From Pomphorhynchus laevis (taxonomy: Eukaryota > Acanthocephala > Palaeacanthocephala > Echinorhynchida > Pomphorhynchidae), in assembly GCA_012934845.2 (NCBI GenBank), contig WNNJ02003733.1, positions 62,001-126,000 on the forward strand: 64,000 bases of DNA, written 5' to 3'. The translations under genes and the position numbers were made by a program. Below the pieces are notes generated by a model. That model was given only the letters and a program-made list of their open reading frames with translations. It ran no database searches and was not told the DNA's origin. Shown one piece after another: positions 51,055 through 61,130 of the stretch. Each line of letters starts with the position of its first letter. Positions within the stretch are counted from its first letter, which is position 1.

Positions 51055-51640
51055 ACCGTTATGTGTATGATGTTTTTATTGTCTGTAGAAATGAAGTTAG
51101 TTAGTAATACTTATTGGACGAGTTGAATTCAAAAGTCTCTTATATACAGTCGAACATTGGTTTAGAAACTGAAACAGGTTTACCATTCTTAGATGTTTTG
51201 GTTTTTAGAGATTCCAATCAAATTTATCAAACGAAAGTTTTTCAAACGTATAAGCTATTACCTGAAGTAATTTGTAGGTATTCTTTTGTAACTAAAAAAT
51301 GTTGGAATTATTTGTACCCAACAATTGCTAATTTCATCAGCAATGCCTCTATTTCGTAGAGTAAAAAAATGTTCCAATAACACCACATTGAATAATAGAT
51401 ATTCGTTGATTCGGATTGATTGTTAAAAAGTTGCTTTTTGAGTGGGCTATTAAGAATTCTTACTATAAAAGTTGCATAGTTTGAAAAAACGTTGGTGGAC
51501 TGTCTAAGCAAAAAATATGCATTGGAATTCTTTTAAGAAAGTTTTAACTTTCTTGATTATAACTACTAACAATTGATAAAGGCTTAATAGCCGAAACGTC
51601 AACATAAAGTTTATTTGTTCTTCTGGTCTTTATTACTCAG
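51055..51640 (+). pseudogene. Canonical Penelope-like RT C-terminal fragment
   Basis: Plus strand. Reads YVYDVFIVCRNEV (RT motif C region, YVDD worn to YVYD), LDELNSKVSYIQ, ETETGLPFLDVLVFRDSN (the conserved LPFLDV block of Penelope RTs) and YQTKVFQTYK. Downstream parts are broken. It differs from PLE-N, where the matching block reads YLDMNIKLTL, so a second PLE lineage was present. It ends near 51643, where PLE-N begins. Confidence 0.72.
51573..51600 (+). ncRNA. Degenerate hammerhead-like motif of the canonical PLE
   Basis: TTGATAA, stem II GGCT-TAAT-AGCC, GAAACGTC. It has the GAAAC...GUC part and a good stem II; the CUGANGA core has two substitutions. Hammerheads with a very short stem III (here ACGU) are known in Penelope-like elements. 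Confidence 0.5.
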
Positions 51641-51646
51641 TAATAA

Positions 51647-53370
51647 TCTTTCCAAATGTTAATCTTAGATATATTCGAGCTTTCACTATTAATCAGCTTA
51701 CTAAAGTAATCATTTAAGTTATTATATAACGAATTGTAAATTTTATTTTAGTCGTTGTTATTATTTAATCTATATTTATACCCTTTTGATAGCAGCTTTC
51801 TTAATTCACAATTTTCAATTAATTCTAGATTATGGGTACATATATGTTCATTTATTTTATCAAAACTAAGACTTTTACAATTGCATTCTGTTTCCATTAT
51901 GTTTCTAATATTATCGTTACATATTGATTTTAATTCTTTATTATAATTACAAATTTTTCGTCCTAATGGTGGTAGGAGTTTATACCTTATTTTAGGAATA
52001 TATTTACTTAAATCTGACCCTATTATTTCTTTACTTTTAGAATTATTTAAAAGTCCGGCTATATTTATGTTATCTATACATTTATTAATGAAGTTTATGG
52101 TTAATGTATATTTTCTATTGTTATTATTTACATTTATTGTACGATTATAGTATTTTGTATTACAATAACTGTCTATTATACAACTTAGCCTATCATAGTC
52201 GTTAATTAATTTTTGATTTATTGAACATATGATATCTTTAGAAAAACTTCTTATATTTACATAAAGATCTTTTAGCTTATTATCACTTAAAAGTTGTTTT
52301 AATATTTCTAATTGTTCATTTATATACATATCTTTTTTAATATTTTTAACTCTATTTTTCCTATTCCTTTTATCACCATGACTTCTTGGTTTGCGTTTAA
52401 CCGGATTATTATAATATAGTTGTTTATTATGTATTATACTACTTCTGCCAATTCCTTGTACCACGTCATTCAATCCTAATGGGTACATGGAATTAAGCGT
52501 TTTAATCCAAAAATCTTCTTTTTCTAATAGTTTTTGATTTAATATTGAAATGTTTTCTTCGATAATATGTTCTAAAATAAATAATTTACAGTTTTTAATA
52601 TCATGTCCTATTAATCTCATATGTTTATGAAATATAGTTTGACTATTATGCTGTATATTATATATGTGTTGCCTAAACCTAGTTTTTAACATTTGATATG
52701 TTTTTCCTATATATTGCAATCCACATGTACATTGTATTAGATACACTACACCTGCGGTATTGCAGTTACAATTATTATTAATATTTAATGAAAAACATTT
52801 GTTTGTCGTATTACTTACGATACAATTATTATTATTTATAACATCACAAACTATACAATTTTTTCTGTTACATTTAAAAGATCTAAAATTGAAATCATTA
52901 GTACTTACGTATTTTTCCAATATGGTTGAGTACATGTAACTTTTAAGTCATAATTTTTAACGTTGCTTTTTCGGTGTCGCCACCTAGTTTAGTTGACTCA
53001 GACTAAACTTACAACGGGCCATCCAGCAGCATCTGACAGGGGGCTGCCCTGCTTAAGGCGGTTGCAGGCTGGAACAAGATCTATAAAGATCTACCACCTT
53101 CACTCCACGCGCTACGCGACCTAGCTATTGGCCATTACCTGGTCTCTTAAACGTGATCACGTGAAGCAGTTTACATTTTAAAGTGTAAACACCTTGGGAT
53201 GCAAACTTCTCCCTTTTAAGAATTAATAATTCATGCTTGTTTGAAAATAAGAAAAAATAATAGTAAAGTCGTAACCAATAATACATAGTTTCAGTATTTC
53301 TGACAGAGGTCATATTACCGGGAAAACAAAGTCCACAGGTCAATAATAACATGTCAGTAGAACAAATTAA
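51647..53370 (-). mobile_element. PLE-N, 3'-truncated member of the array
   Basis: Minus strand: 5' leader (52936-53370), the GIY-YIG half of the ORF (51748-52935) and linker to 51647, where it meets the canonical Penelope fragment. It is nearly identical to the matching part of 53371-56888 and lies head to tail with it. Confidence 0.88.
51748..52935 (-). pseudogene. PLE-N ORF, N-terminal 395 residues
   Basis: Same 395 residues as the N-terminus of the full ORF at 53737-56451, by eye without substitution: zinc-type cysteines (KCNRKNCIVC), GIY-YIG nuclease (VVYLIQCTCGLQYIGKTYQM, RFRQHIYN, LFILEHI) and the linker ending NNNND. A codon that is AAA in the full copy is TAA here, ending the frame; sequence beyond still matches to 51647. 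Confidence 0.88.
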
Positions 53371-53600
53371 ATCAGCTAACTGAGTCTACGTATTGTTATA
53401 TAATTATAAAATAAACAAAACATAATAATGCTAAATCAAAATTTAATAATTAAATAATAAAATTAATAATTGTTTTTAGATTTTCTATAATTTAAATCAA
53501 GTTAAAAAAATAAAAATAAAAAATAAAATTTAAAATAAACGTCATTTTTATGAATTGACTAATAAATAACAGACGTTGTATCAGAATAAGAATTAGAGGT

Positions 53601-53700
53601 CATCAGGAGGAACTGCTATGCTATCAGGTTTCGGCCCCTAACTCCTCTACCCAACATAGCAGCGGGGCCAAATACATGCTAATGATGTATTTCCTCTGAA
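53601..53700 (-). ncRNA. Pseudoknot-like conserved motif of PLE-N, copy D
   Basis: Minus-strand order: AGAGGAA; hairpin AAATACAT/ATGTATTT; GGCCCC (53664-53669); CTGCTATG (53655-53662); loop; GGGGCC (53633-53638); GAAACCTGATAG; CATAGCAG (53613-53620); TTCCTC. GGCCCC pairs with GGGGCC and CTGCTATG with CATAGCAG in the order 1-2-1'-2', an H-type pseudoknot; AGGAA/TTCCT can close the whole. It starts about 36 bases after the ORF stop. The topology recalls HDV-type ribozymes, but I cannot place the P3, P1.1 and P4 elements, and it is not a hammerhead. Confidence 0.48.
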
Positions 53701-53736
53701 ATAACTATCTAGTATCTTATTCTAATGCAAAGTATA

Positions 53737-56451
53737 TTATTTATTATCCATCCATAAAAATTTGCCACTTAAGAGTTTAAATTTATTCTTTATATTATTG
53801 TGTTGATTTATATATTTTACTATTTTCTGCTTGATGTTATTTTTATAGTAACCTAGTTTAAAATATGTATCTATTAAATTATTTAAATGATTTTGAAGAA
53901 AGCCAATATCATTACATATTGTTGCAATTCTTAAAATTTCATTATTTAATGTATTATATTTTATATTATATGGTATGCATGAATGCTCATGCAAAAATAT
54001 GTTTCTTGTAAATTTAAATATGTCATCTTTACGATATAAATTAATAGTAGTTTTAGTTAATGTTAATTTAATGTTCATATCTAGATATACACCTTCTTTA
54101 TCATTAATATTGGTTTTGTTAAGAATAAGGCTTTCTGGATAAATGTGCTCACTAATTGAATAAAAATTATTAGAATTAAATACACATATATCATCAATGT
54201 ATCGAAACATATATTTCATATATTTATATTGTTTAGATTTAGTTTTTACACAGTTATGAACAAATTCATATTCTATAAAGCTTAAAAACAAGTCAGCTAT
54301 AATTGGGCTACTATTACCACCCATTGGAACACCTTTTACTTGTCTAAATATAGATGTCCCTACTTTTAAATAATTTTGATTTATCAAAATATTTAAGGAT
54401 TCTATTAATTCAATTTTATCCATATATTTATATTTATTTGATGGTTTAATTTTTGTTAGATAGGCGTTATAATTATTATAACATATATATGTATATCTTT
54501 TTCCGAATATAAGATTAATTAATTTTACTAACGCTTCTTTAATATCTACTAAATCTAGATTTGTATAAAGCGTACTAAAATCGTATGTATTTATATTTTG
54601 AAAATTTATTCCTTTTGTCTGTTCTAAAAATTCTTTTGTAGAATTAATACTGAAATAGTGTTTTATACCAGTATTAATTTCGATTACCTTGCAATATTTT
54701 TTAAAATGTGCTTTAATTACTTTAAGTATTTTATTCATATAGACAGAAAGTGGTTTTAATGTACATTTAAACGCACTACATATGAACCTAGGTTTTATTG
54801 GATTTTTATGTAATTTTGGATTCCAATATAATATAGGTATAGTTTTATTATCTAATTCAACCTTTATACCCTTTTTATCCATTATAGAACAGTGACTTGT
54901 AATAATTGTTTCTAAACTCAACTCACTACGTTCATATGTTGGATTTACATTTAAATCATTAGAATTAACCTCTTTCATTAGTATATCATAATAAAGCTTT
55001 TTGCATATGAAGACAAAGTTATTACTAGCTTTATCAATAGTTGTTATTATATAGTTATCCTTTAATTTAGTAAGTTCTTTATACATATCTTTATTAATTT
55101 TATCTTTCCTTTTATAATTGTTTGTTATTTTCATTTTATTTTTAATTTTATCAAATATATAATCTTTCCAAATTTTTATCTTAGATATATTCGAGCTTTC
55201 ACTATTAATCAGCTTACTAAAGTAATCATTTAAGTTATTATATAACGAATTGTAAATTTTATTTTTGTCGTTGTTATTATTTAATCTATATTTATACCCT
55301 TTTGATAGCAGCTTTCTTAATTCACAATTTTCAATTAATTCTAGATTATGGGTACATATATGTTCATTTATTTTATCAAAACTAAGACTTTTACAATTGC
55401 ATTCTGTTTCCATTATGTTTCTAATATTATCGTTACATATTGATTTTAATTCTTTATTATAATTACAAATTTTTCGTCCTAATGGTGGTAGGAGTTTATA
55501 CCTTATTTTAGGAATATATTTACTTAAATCTGACCCTATTATTTCTTTACTTTTAGAATTATTTAAAAGTCCGGCTATATTTATGTTATCTATACATTTA
55601 TTAATGAAGTTTATGGTTAATGTATATTTTCTATTGTTATTATTTACATTTATTGTACGATTATAGTATTTTGTATTACAATAACTGTCTATTATACAAC
55701 TTAGCCTATCATAGTCGTTAATTAATTTTTGATTTATTGAACATATGATATCTTTAGAAAAACTTCTTATATTTACATAAAGATCTTTTAGCTTATTATC
55801 ACTTAAAAGTTGTTTTAATATTTCTAATTGTTCATTTATATACATATCTTTTTTAATATTTTTAACTCTATTTTTCCTATTCCTTTTATCACCATGACTT
55901 CTTGGTTTGCGTTTAACCGGATTATTATAATATAGTTGTTTATTATGTATTATACTACTTCTGCCAATTCCTTGTACCACGTCATTCAATCCTAATGGGT
56001 ACATGGAATTAAGCGTTTTAATCCAAAAATCTTCTTTTTCTAATAGTTTTTGATTTAATATTGAAATGTTTTCTTCGATAATATGTTCTAAAATAAATAA
56101 TTTACAGTTTTTAATATCATGTCCTATTAATCTCATATGTTTATGAAATATAGTTTGACTATTATGCTGTATATTATATATGTGTTGCCTAAACCTAGTT
56201 TTTAACATTTGATATGTTTTTCCTATATATTGCAATCCACATGTACATTGTATAAGATACACTACACCTGCGGTATTGCAGTTACAATTATTATTAATAT
56301 TTAATGAAAAACATTTGTTTGTCGTATTACTTACGATACAATTATTATTATTTATAACATCACAAACTATACAATTTTTTCTGTTACATTTAAAAGATCT
56401 AAAATTGAAATCATTAGTACTTACGTATTTTTCCAATATGGTTGAGTACAT
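53737..56451 (-). CDS. PLE-N protein: GIY-YIG endonuclease followed by Penelope-type reverse transcriptase
   Basis: 904 residues in one frame. Residues about 18-36: zinc-type cysteines (FKCNRKNCIVCDV). About 58-150: GIY-YIG nuclease (GVVYLIQCTCGLQYIGKT, RFRQHIYNIQ, catalytic-type E in LFILEHI). About 150-390: linker with ETECNCKSLSFDKINEHICT and LRKLLSKGYKYR. RT: IITTIDKASNNFVFICKKL (DKA where canonical PLEs have DKG), ILYWNPKLHKNPIKPRFICS, NINTYDFSTLYTNL (motif A), VKGVPMGGNSSPIIADLF (motif B), FRYIDDICVFN (motif C), VYLDMNIKLTL. The nuclease is N-terminal, the reverse of canonical Penelope; this order is described for the Naiad/Chlamys clade. The protein should nick DNA and copy its RNA at the nick. 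ATG chosen because the leader is conserved and stops precede it. Confidence 0.92.
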   Translation of the reverse strand: MYSTILEKYVSTNDFNFRSFKCNRKNCIVCDVINNNNCIVSNTTNKCFSLNINNNCNCNTAGVVYLIQCTCGLQYIGKTYQMLKTRFRQHIYNIQHNSQTIFHKHMRLIGHDIKNCKLFILEHIIEENISILNQKLLEKEDFWIKTLNSMYPLGLNDVVQGIGRSSIIHNKQLYYNNPVKRKPRSHGDKRNRKNRVKNIKKDMYINEQLEILKQLLSDNKLKDLYVNIRSFSKDIICSINQKLINDYDRLSCIIDSYCNTKYYNRTINVNNNNRKYTLTINFINKCIDNINIAGLLNNSKSKEIIGSDLSKYIPKIRYKLLPPLGRKICNYNKELKSICNDNIRNIMETECNCKSLSFDKINEHICTHNLELIENCELRKLLSKGYKYRLNNNNDKNKIYNSLYNNLNDYFSKLINSESSNISKIKIWKDYIFDKIKNKMKITNNYKRKDKINKDMYKELTKLKDNYIITTIDKASNNFVFICKKLYYDILMKEVNSNDLNVNPTYERSELSLETIITSHCSIMDKKGIKVELDNKTIPILYWNPKLHKNPIKPRFICSAFKCTLKPLSVYMNKILKVIKAHFKKYCKVIEINTGIKHYFSINSTKEFLEQTKGINFQNINTYDFSTLYTNLDLVDIKEALVKLINLIFGKRYTYICYNNYNAYLTKIKPSNKYKYMDKIELIESLNILINQNYLKVGTSIFRQVKGVPMGGNSSPIIADLFLSFIEYEFVHNCVKTKSKQYKYMKYMFRYIDDICVFNSNNFYSISEHIYPESLILNKTNINDKEGVYLDMNIKLTLTKTTINLYRKDDIFKFTRNIFLHEHSCIPYNIKYNTLNNEILRIATICNDIGFLQNHLNNLIDTYFKLGYYKNNIKQKIVKYINQHNNIKNKFKLLSGKFLWMDNK

Positions 56452-56888
56452 GTAACTTTTAAGTCATAATTTTTAAGGTTGCATTTTCGGTGTCGCCACC
56501 TAGTTTAGTTGACTCAGACTAAACTTACAACGGGCCATCCAGCAGCATCTGACAGGGGGCTGCCCTGCTTAAGGCGGTTGCAGGCTGGAACAAGATCTAT
56601 AAAGATCTACCACCTTCACTCCACGCGCTACGCGACCTAGCTATTGGCCATTACCTGGTCTCTTAAACGTGATCACGTGAAGCAGTTTACATTTTAAAGT
56701 GTAAACACCTTGGGATGCAAACTTCTCCCTTTTTAAGAATTAATAATTCATGCTTGTTTGAAAATAAGAAAAAATAATAGTAAAGTCGTAACCAATAATA
56801 CATAGTTTCAGTATTTCTAACAGAGGTCATATTACCGGGAAAACAAAGTCCACAGGTCAATAATAACATGTCAGTAGAACAAATTAAA
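56452..56888 (-). promoter_or_regulatory. PLE-N 5' leader, GC-rich and hairpin-dense
   Basis: In an element of very low GC, 56480-56680 is GC-rich and holds several hairpins (minus strand): AGATCTTTATAGATCT, CAGGG/CCCTG, GTTTAGT/ACTAAAC, and GGTGGCGACACC (GNRA loop) followed by GAAAA. A GTTG/CAAC pairing can enclose the last two hairpins; in the copy at 52936-53370 it is extended to CGTTG/CAACG. Both leader copies are nearly identical. A promoter, translation-start structure or ribozyme are possible; I cannot decide between them. Confidence 0.5.
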
Positions 56889-57950
56889 TCAGCTAACTGA
56901 GTCTACGTATTTAATATAATTATAAAATAAACAAAACATAATAATGCTAAATCAAAATTTAATAATTAAATAATAAAATTAAAAATTGTTTTTAGATTTT
57001 CTATAATTTAAATCAAGTTAAAAAAATAAAATAAAAAATAAAATTTAAAATAAACGTCATTTTTATGAATTGACTAATAAATAACAGACGTTGTATCAGA
57101 ATAAGAATTAGAGGTCATCAGGAGGAACTGCTATGCTATCAGGTTTCGGCCCCTAACTCCTCCACCAAGCATAGCAGTGGTGCCAAATACGTGTTAAAGA
57201 CGTATTTCCTCTGATGAAATTTGATTATATAGTATATTATTTTAATACAAAGTATATTATTCATTATCCATCCATAAAAATTTGCCACTTAAGAGTTTAA
57301 ATTTATTTCTTTATATTATTGTGTTGATTTATATATTTTACTATTTTCTGCTTGATGTTATTTTTATAGTAACCTAGTTTAAAATATGTATCTATTAAAT
57401 TATTTAAATGATTTTGAAGAAAGCCAATATCATTACATATTGTTGCAATTCTTAAAATTTCATTATTTAATGTATTATATTTTATATTATATGGTATGCA
57501 TGAATGCTCATGCAAAAATATGTTTCTTGTAAATTTAAATATGTCATCTTTACGATATAAATTAATAGTAGTTTTAGTTAATGTTAATTTAATGTTCATA
57601 TCTAGATATACACCTTCTTTATCATTAATATTGGTTTTGTTAAGAATAAGGCTTTCTGGATAAATGTGCTCACTAATTGAATAAAAATTATTAGAATTAA
57701 ATACACATATATCATCAATGTATCGAAACATATATTTCATATATTTATATTGTTTAGATTTAGTTTTTACACAGTTATGAACAAATTCATATTCTATAAA
57801 GCTTAAAAACAAGTCAGCTATAATTGGGCTACTATTACCACCCATTGGAACACCTTTTACTTGTCTAAATATAGATGTCCCTACTTTTAAATAATTTTGA
57901 TTTATCAAAATATTTAAGGTTTATATTAATTCAATTTTATCCATATATTA
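56889..57950 (-). mobile_element. PLE-N, 5'-truncated member of the array
   Basis: Minus strand: RT C-terminal part (57303-57908), 3' region with pseudoknot-like motif copy E (57115-57218), ending at 56889 where the full unit begins. Similarity is lost at 57950. In motif E the upstream hairpin changed from ACAT/ATGT to ACGT/ACGT (pairing kept), and the outer stem is longer (TCATCAG/CTGATGA plus AGGAA/TTCCT). Confidence 0.87.
57303..57908 (-). pseudogene. PLE-N RT C-terminal fragment
   Basis: 201 residues matching the C-terminal part of the full ORF: FRQVKGVPMGGNSSPIIADL (motif B), FRYIDDICVFN (motif C), YLDMNIKLTL, CIPYNIKYNTLNNEI. A one-base insertion in a T-run near 57305 changes the last 13 residues. 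Confidence 0.85.
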
Positions 57951-58247
57951 CAAAATTATTAGTTAAAATAATTAAAATTATAATATAATTATTAGTTTTT
58001 TTATAAACAATTTTTTTTCTTGATAAAGAATTGATCTGGTACGCAGGCTCAATAAAACCAAAATAAAATCACAACAAAGTCATAAATCTTCTTGCGACTT
58101 GTCACTGCAATCTCTCGCATGGTCGAGTAGGGTCGAATAGGGCCGCGTGGTGCCCTAATGCAAGCAGTCGCGGCTCTGGCTAGTTCAAATGCGATTTTTG
58201 TTCTCATTTTAAATATGTCATCTTTACGATATAAATTAATAGTAGTT
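57951..58247. other. AT-rich gap ending in a 45-base PLE-N scrap
   Basis: No gene. Bases 58205-58250 match PLE-N RT sequence (ATGTCATCTTTACGATATAA), directly abutting the REL-A element that follows, so that REL-A probably inserted in a PLE-N copy. Confidence 0.55.
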
Positions 58248-60420
58248 TTAGATCTCCTCGCTGCATGTCCGACAACCTCGTTCTGCTTTTAGTGTTGCGA
58301 TTCTTTTGATCACATGACTGGCGGCCGGAGAAGCACCACCTGTACATGCCAAAATCAGGGGTTGGAAGTTGCTGTGTTCGATGATGGTAGTGCGTTCTTC
58401 ATACTTGGCTCGTTTGCGATGTTCGTGGTATTGGAATGCCGAAGCGGGCGAGTGTGAGTAAGATTGAGCATGCGAATTGAAAATGCTGACGTCGAAGAAC
58501 GTCCGCTCGAATCTTATTCCAAATATAACGGAGCATACCACATCCAATCTCACCTCGCTGTCACGACAAGTTTACTGTGTTCGAAGATTGTCTGCCGGGT
58601 TCCAACCATATCGAGTGCACATCGCGTCTCTGAATTCGTTTGCTGAAATATGTTGATTTTCTTTTGTTCCATAATACGTGAACGGTTGATGCGACAGCAA
58701 CTGTGTTTTGCTTGGTTTTACACTGTATCCGAACATTGGCCCGAATTCTGTCACCATTCGCCATGCTATACGCAAGTCCTCTATAGATCCCACAAAATTT
58801 GCATCATCTGAGAACCATTTTTGGGTTAATAAAGGCGCACGATGTTTTATTAAGTTAATCAGCGGCATTGACGCCATTGCAAACGCGGGCATGGCCAAGG
58901 GATCGCCTTGTGTGAAACCTTCTTTTGACCATATTGTCTTCCCCCCATGGGGAAGACAATACTTGTCGATTGATTGAATTAAACTCATTGCTCGCGTAGA
59001 TAACTAATATTCCATAGCTCGGACATGAAGAGTATGCTTCTCTTAGAGAGTGCACTGCGTGTTCAATTCCGCTTGGTTATGAGGCACATAGTTAAGTGTT
59101 CCCCGCTGTCACTTGTATATCCTTACTGATGACCTCCAGTCTCGCTTTGCCAACTATTCGACGGGCTACACTGGCAATCCCGATTGACCTTATCCCTCCT
59201 GTTTTCTTTTCTAACGCCACCAGTCTATAGGCTGTGAACCTTTCGAGTACTTCCGTATTTACTCTTTCTGAAGTAATCCGAATGCTAAATTCTGCTAGAG
59301 TTAGGGCTAGTGAGTTTGAATGTCAATTGAAATGGGCTAGCATTGTAGCCATGCAGCTGCATCCAATCCCGAGGGACCTGCACTTCCTTTGGTTAGTTTT
59401 GCAGCCCTCATAATCCGCTCTTCATCAATTTCTGTGAATATGGAGGGGTGATGTTCTACCACTTCGGGAATACTCTCCTTCATGTTGGCGCATTCCCTTA
59501 TTGGTGACGGCTCCGGATGTCAGCTTTGTAGTAGCTCGAAAACACTCGATCCGTTTATAATGCAATCTGTACGGAGCGTTCGCGAAATGTGTCGCTCCTC
59601 TAAAATCGCGGAAGAGACTGCAATCCTGCCCGCTGTAATCATTCGACTGTATTGTCTACTCCATTACATCTGTCCCGTATCATGTTTAATTTGACGACTT
59701 TTGCTTTGCAATATGTTCACTTCCTTGTATAGCTCCTCCAATTTTCCTGCTTGCCATAATAGCATACGCATTTCTACTGTTTTCCTTACTATAGAGATTT
59801 TTCTTGAAGGGGTGCGTTGGAGGATACATTGAGTAAAAATCATCGCTTCTTAAAAGCCATATTCTCCGTCTGAGATCTCTCAGCCACTGCACGAAGGAAT
59901 GTAGCTGGAGTGTCAATGAAATCATTGCTTGCCCCGCAAAGCGGCAGACGAAATAAATTCGGTTTCCAGTGTATAACAATCTTGTATAACTGTTCAATGC
60001 TTGACTCTGTTAATTTCGTATGAATGTTGGTCGGTGGGAAGTCGGCCACGGCGTATTGTCACGGTGTGTACGAAAATATGGTGTAACGGCGCCCTCGCTT
60101 TTCAGTAGATCCGGAGCTATATGATGAACCGATTAGCACTCTTGAATTCCGGTTATTAGTGGCAGTTGGCGATTTCTGCAGTTCGGAGCGAGACAATCGA
60201 CACAACACTTGTTCGATTTTGCGTATCGACATATTTTGCAAACAGCGCCTTGACCGTTGCAGTTGCAGCAACGAGGACTAGTTGCAGGCTTTCCTCGAGG
60301 CATCGTCAGAACCCTTATATCCCGGGATGACTTGTTGACTGTAGTGTATTGTATGTTATTTATCTCAAATGTAAGAATGTATGTTTTTAGATATCAAACT
60401 TTTTTAAATATAATTATTAG
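58248..60420 (-). mobile_element. REL-A LINE, broken copy with both ends
   Basis: Minus strand. The ORF starts at about 60302: MPRGKPATSPRCCNCNGQG and a cysteine cluster (CKICRYAKSNKCCVDC), then broken frames. RT at 58572-59055: FNSINRQ (motif A region worn), WSKEGFTQGDPLAMPAFAMA (motif B), QKWFSDDANFVG (motif C reads FSDD), GPMFGYSVKPSKTQLL. Nuclease tail at 58248-58553: FGIRFERTFFDVSIFNSHAQ, KYEERTTIIEHSNFQPLILA and CTGGASPAASHVIKRIATL. The leader upstream (60303-60420) has two AACATACA units. Several frame changes and stops. Confidence 0.8.
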
Positions 60421-60484
60421 TTTTTTTTAATTTTTTATAATGAAAGAAAATTTATTTGAAAATAATAAATATTTATAAGGGTCT

Positions 60485-61130
60485 GCGCTAGTACCTCAAC
60501 TCACATCATTGGACGGTGGCGGGCAGAACGCGGACCCCGGATGCACATCGAGATGCATCGTGCAAGCTGCAGTCCAATTCTTGCCCGGATCCTCGATATT
60601 TCATTTGCATATGGCAGCCTTTTCTTTGTTGCAAGTTTGTGTGATATTCTTTTGATAACCGCAGTAGCCAACTCCCCTGTTTCGCCAATGCAAGAGAGTG
60701 TAATAGGTGTAAAACTTGCTCGTTCAACCAGCGACACTCGCTCCTAGTATTTCGAATTTTTAAGTTGCTCATGATACTAGAAAGAGGCTAAAGTAGATTT
60801 CGAAAGGTTGGACGGAGCGAAAATGTTGAACACGCAAGTATCGAATAAAGCTCGCTCCGAGCGACCCCCATAAAATCCACAACACGAAATATCCAGACGA
60901 GCCTCAGAATCGGTAGTGGTAGTAGCTCTTTCGAAAATAATACTGTCATGAACAGGCTTTAGCATTTGCTCAATCTGTACACCATTGCATATTTCTGTAA
61001 GTTCATCTGCCAAAATGTCACGTATTGAGTCATGTCTGATTGAAGGGTGCCCTCCGTTGGCACATGAGAGTGAGTGACCAAGTGAAGATCACGAAATGCT
61101 GCGTTATCGATACGAGTGTGAGGTTCATAT
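60485..61130 (-). pseudogene. REL-A LINE C-terminal nuclease fragment
   Basis: Minus strand: SCANGGHPSIRHDSIRDIL (zinc knuckle side), EICNGVQIEQMLKPV, then the nuclease core SEARLDISCCGFYGGRSERA and LFDTCVFNIFAPSN, then VERASFTPITLSCIGETGEL and LQLARCISMCIRGPRSA. This is the restriction-like nuclease module of the family (D.RLDI...FD..VFN.FA). Two frames. RT is absent. Its left part is repeated at 30484-30700. Confidence 0.72.

Larger units (their letters stand above)
53371..56888 (-). mobile_element. PLE-N, complete unit with uninterrupted ORF
   Basis: Minus strand, about 3.5 kb: 5' leader (56452-56888), one ORF (53737-56451) and a 3' region (53371-53736) with the pseudoknot-like motif. Boundaries are set by where array neighbours repeat: AAATCAGCTAACTGAGTCTA occurs at 53368 and 56886, and the matching 3' end of copy 1 is at 3972. 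Tandem head-to-tail copies are common for Penelope-like elements. Confidence 0.88.

Noticed and set aside
53601-53700. Hammerhead ribozyme at the CTGATGA word next to GAAAC in PLE-N ends
   Set aside because: The order and spacing do not allow the three stems: CTGATGA is not followed by a stem and GAAA, and in the 57.1-kb copy CTGATGA pairs in an outer stem instead.
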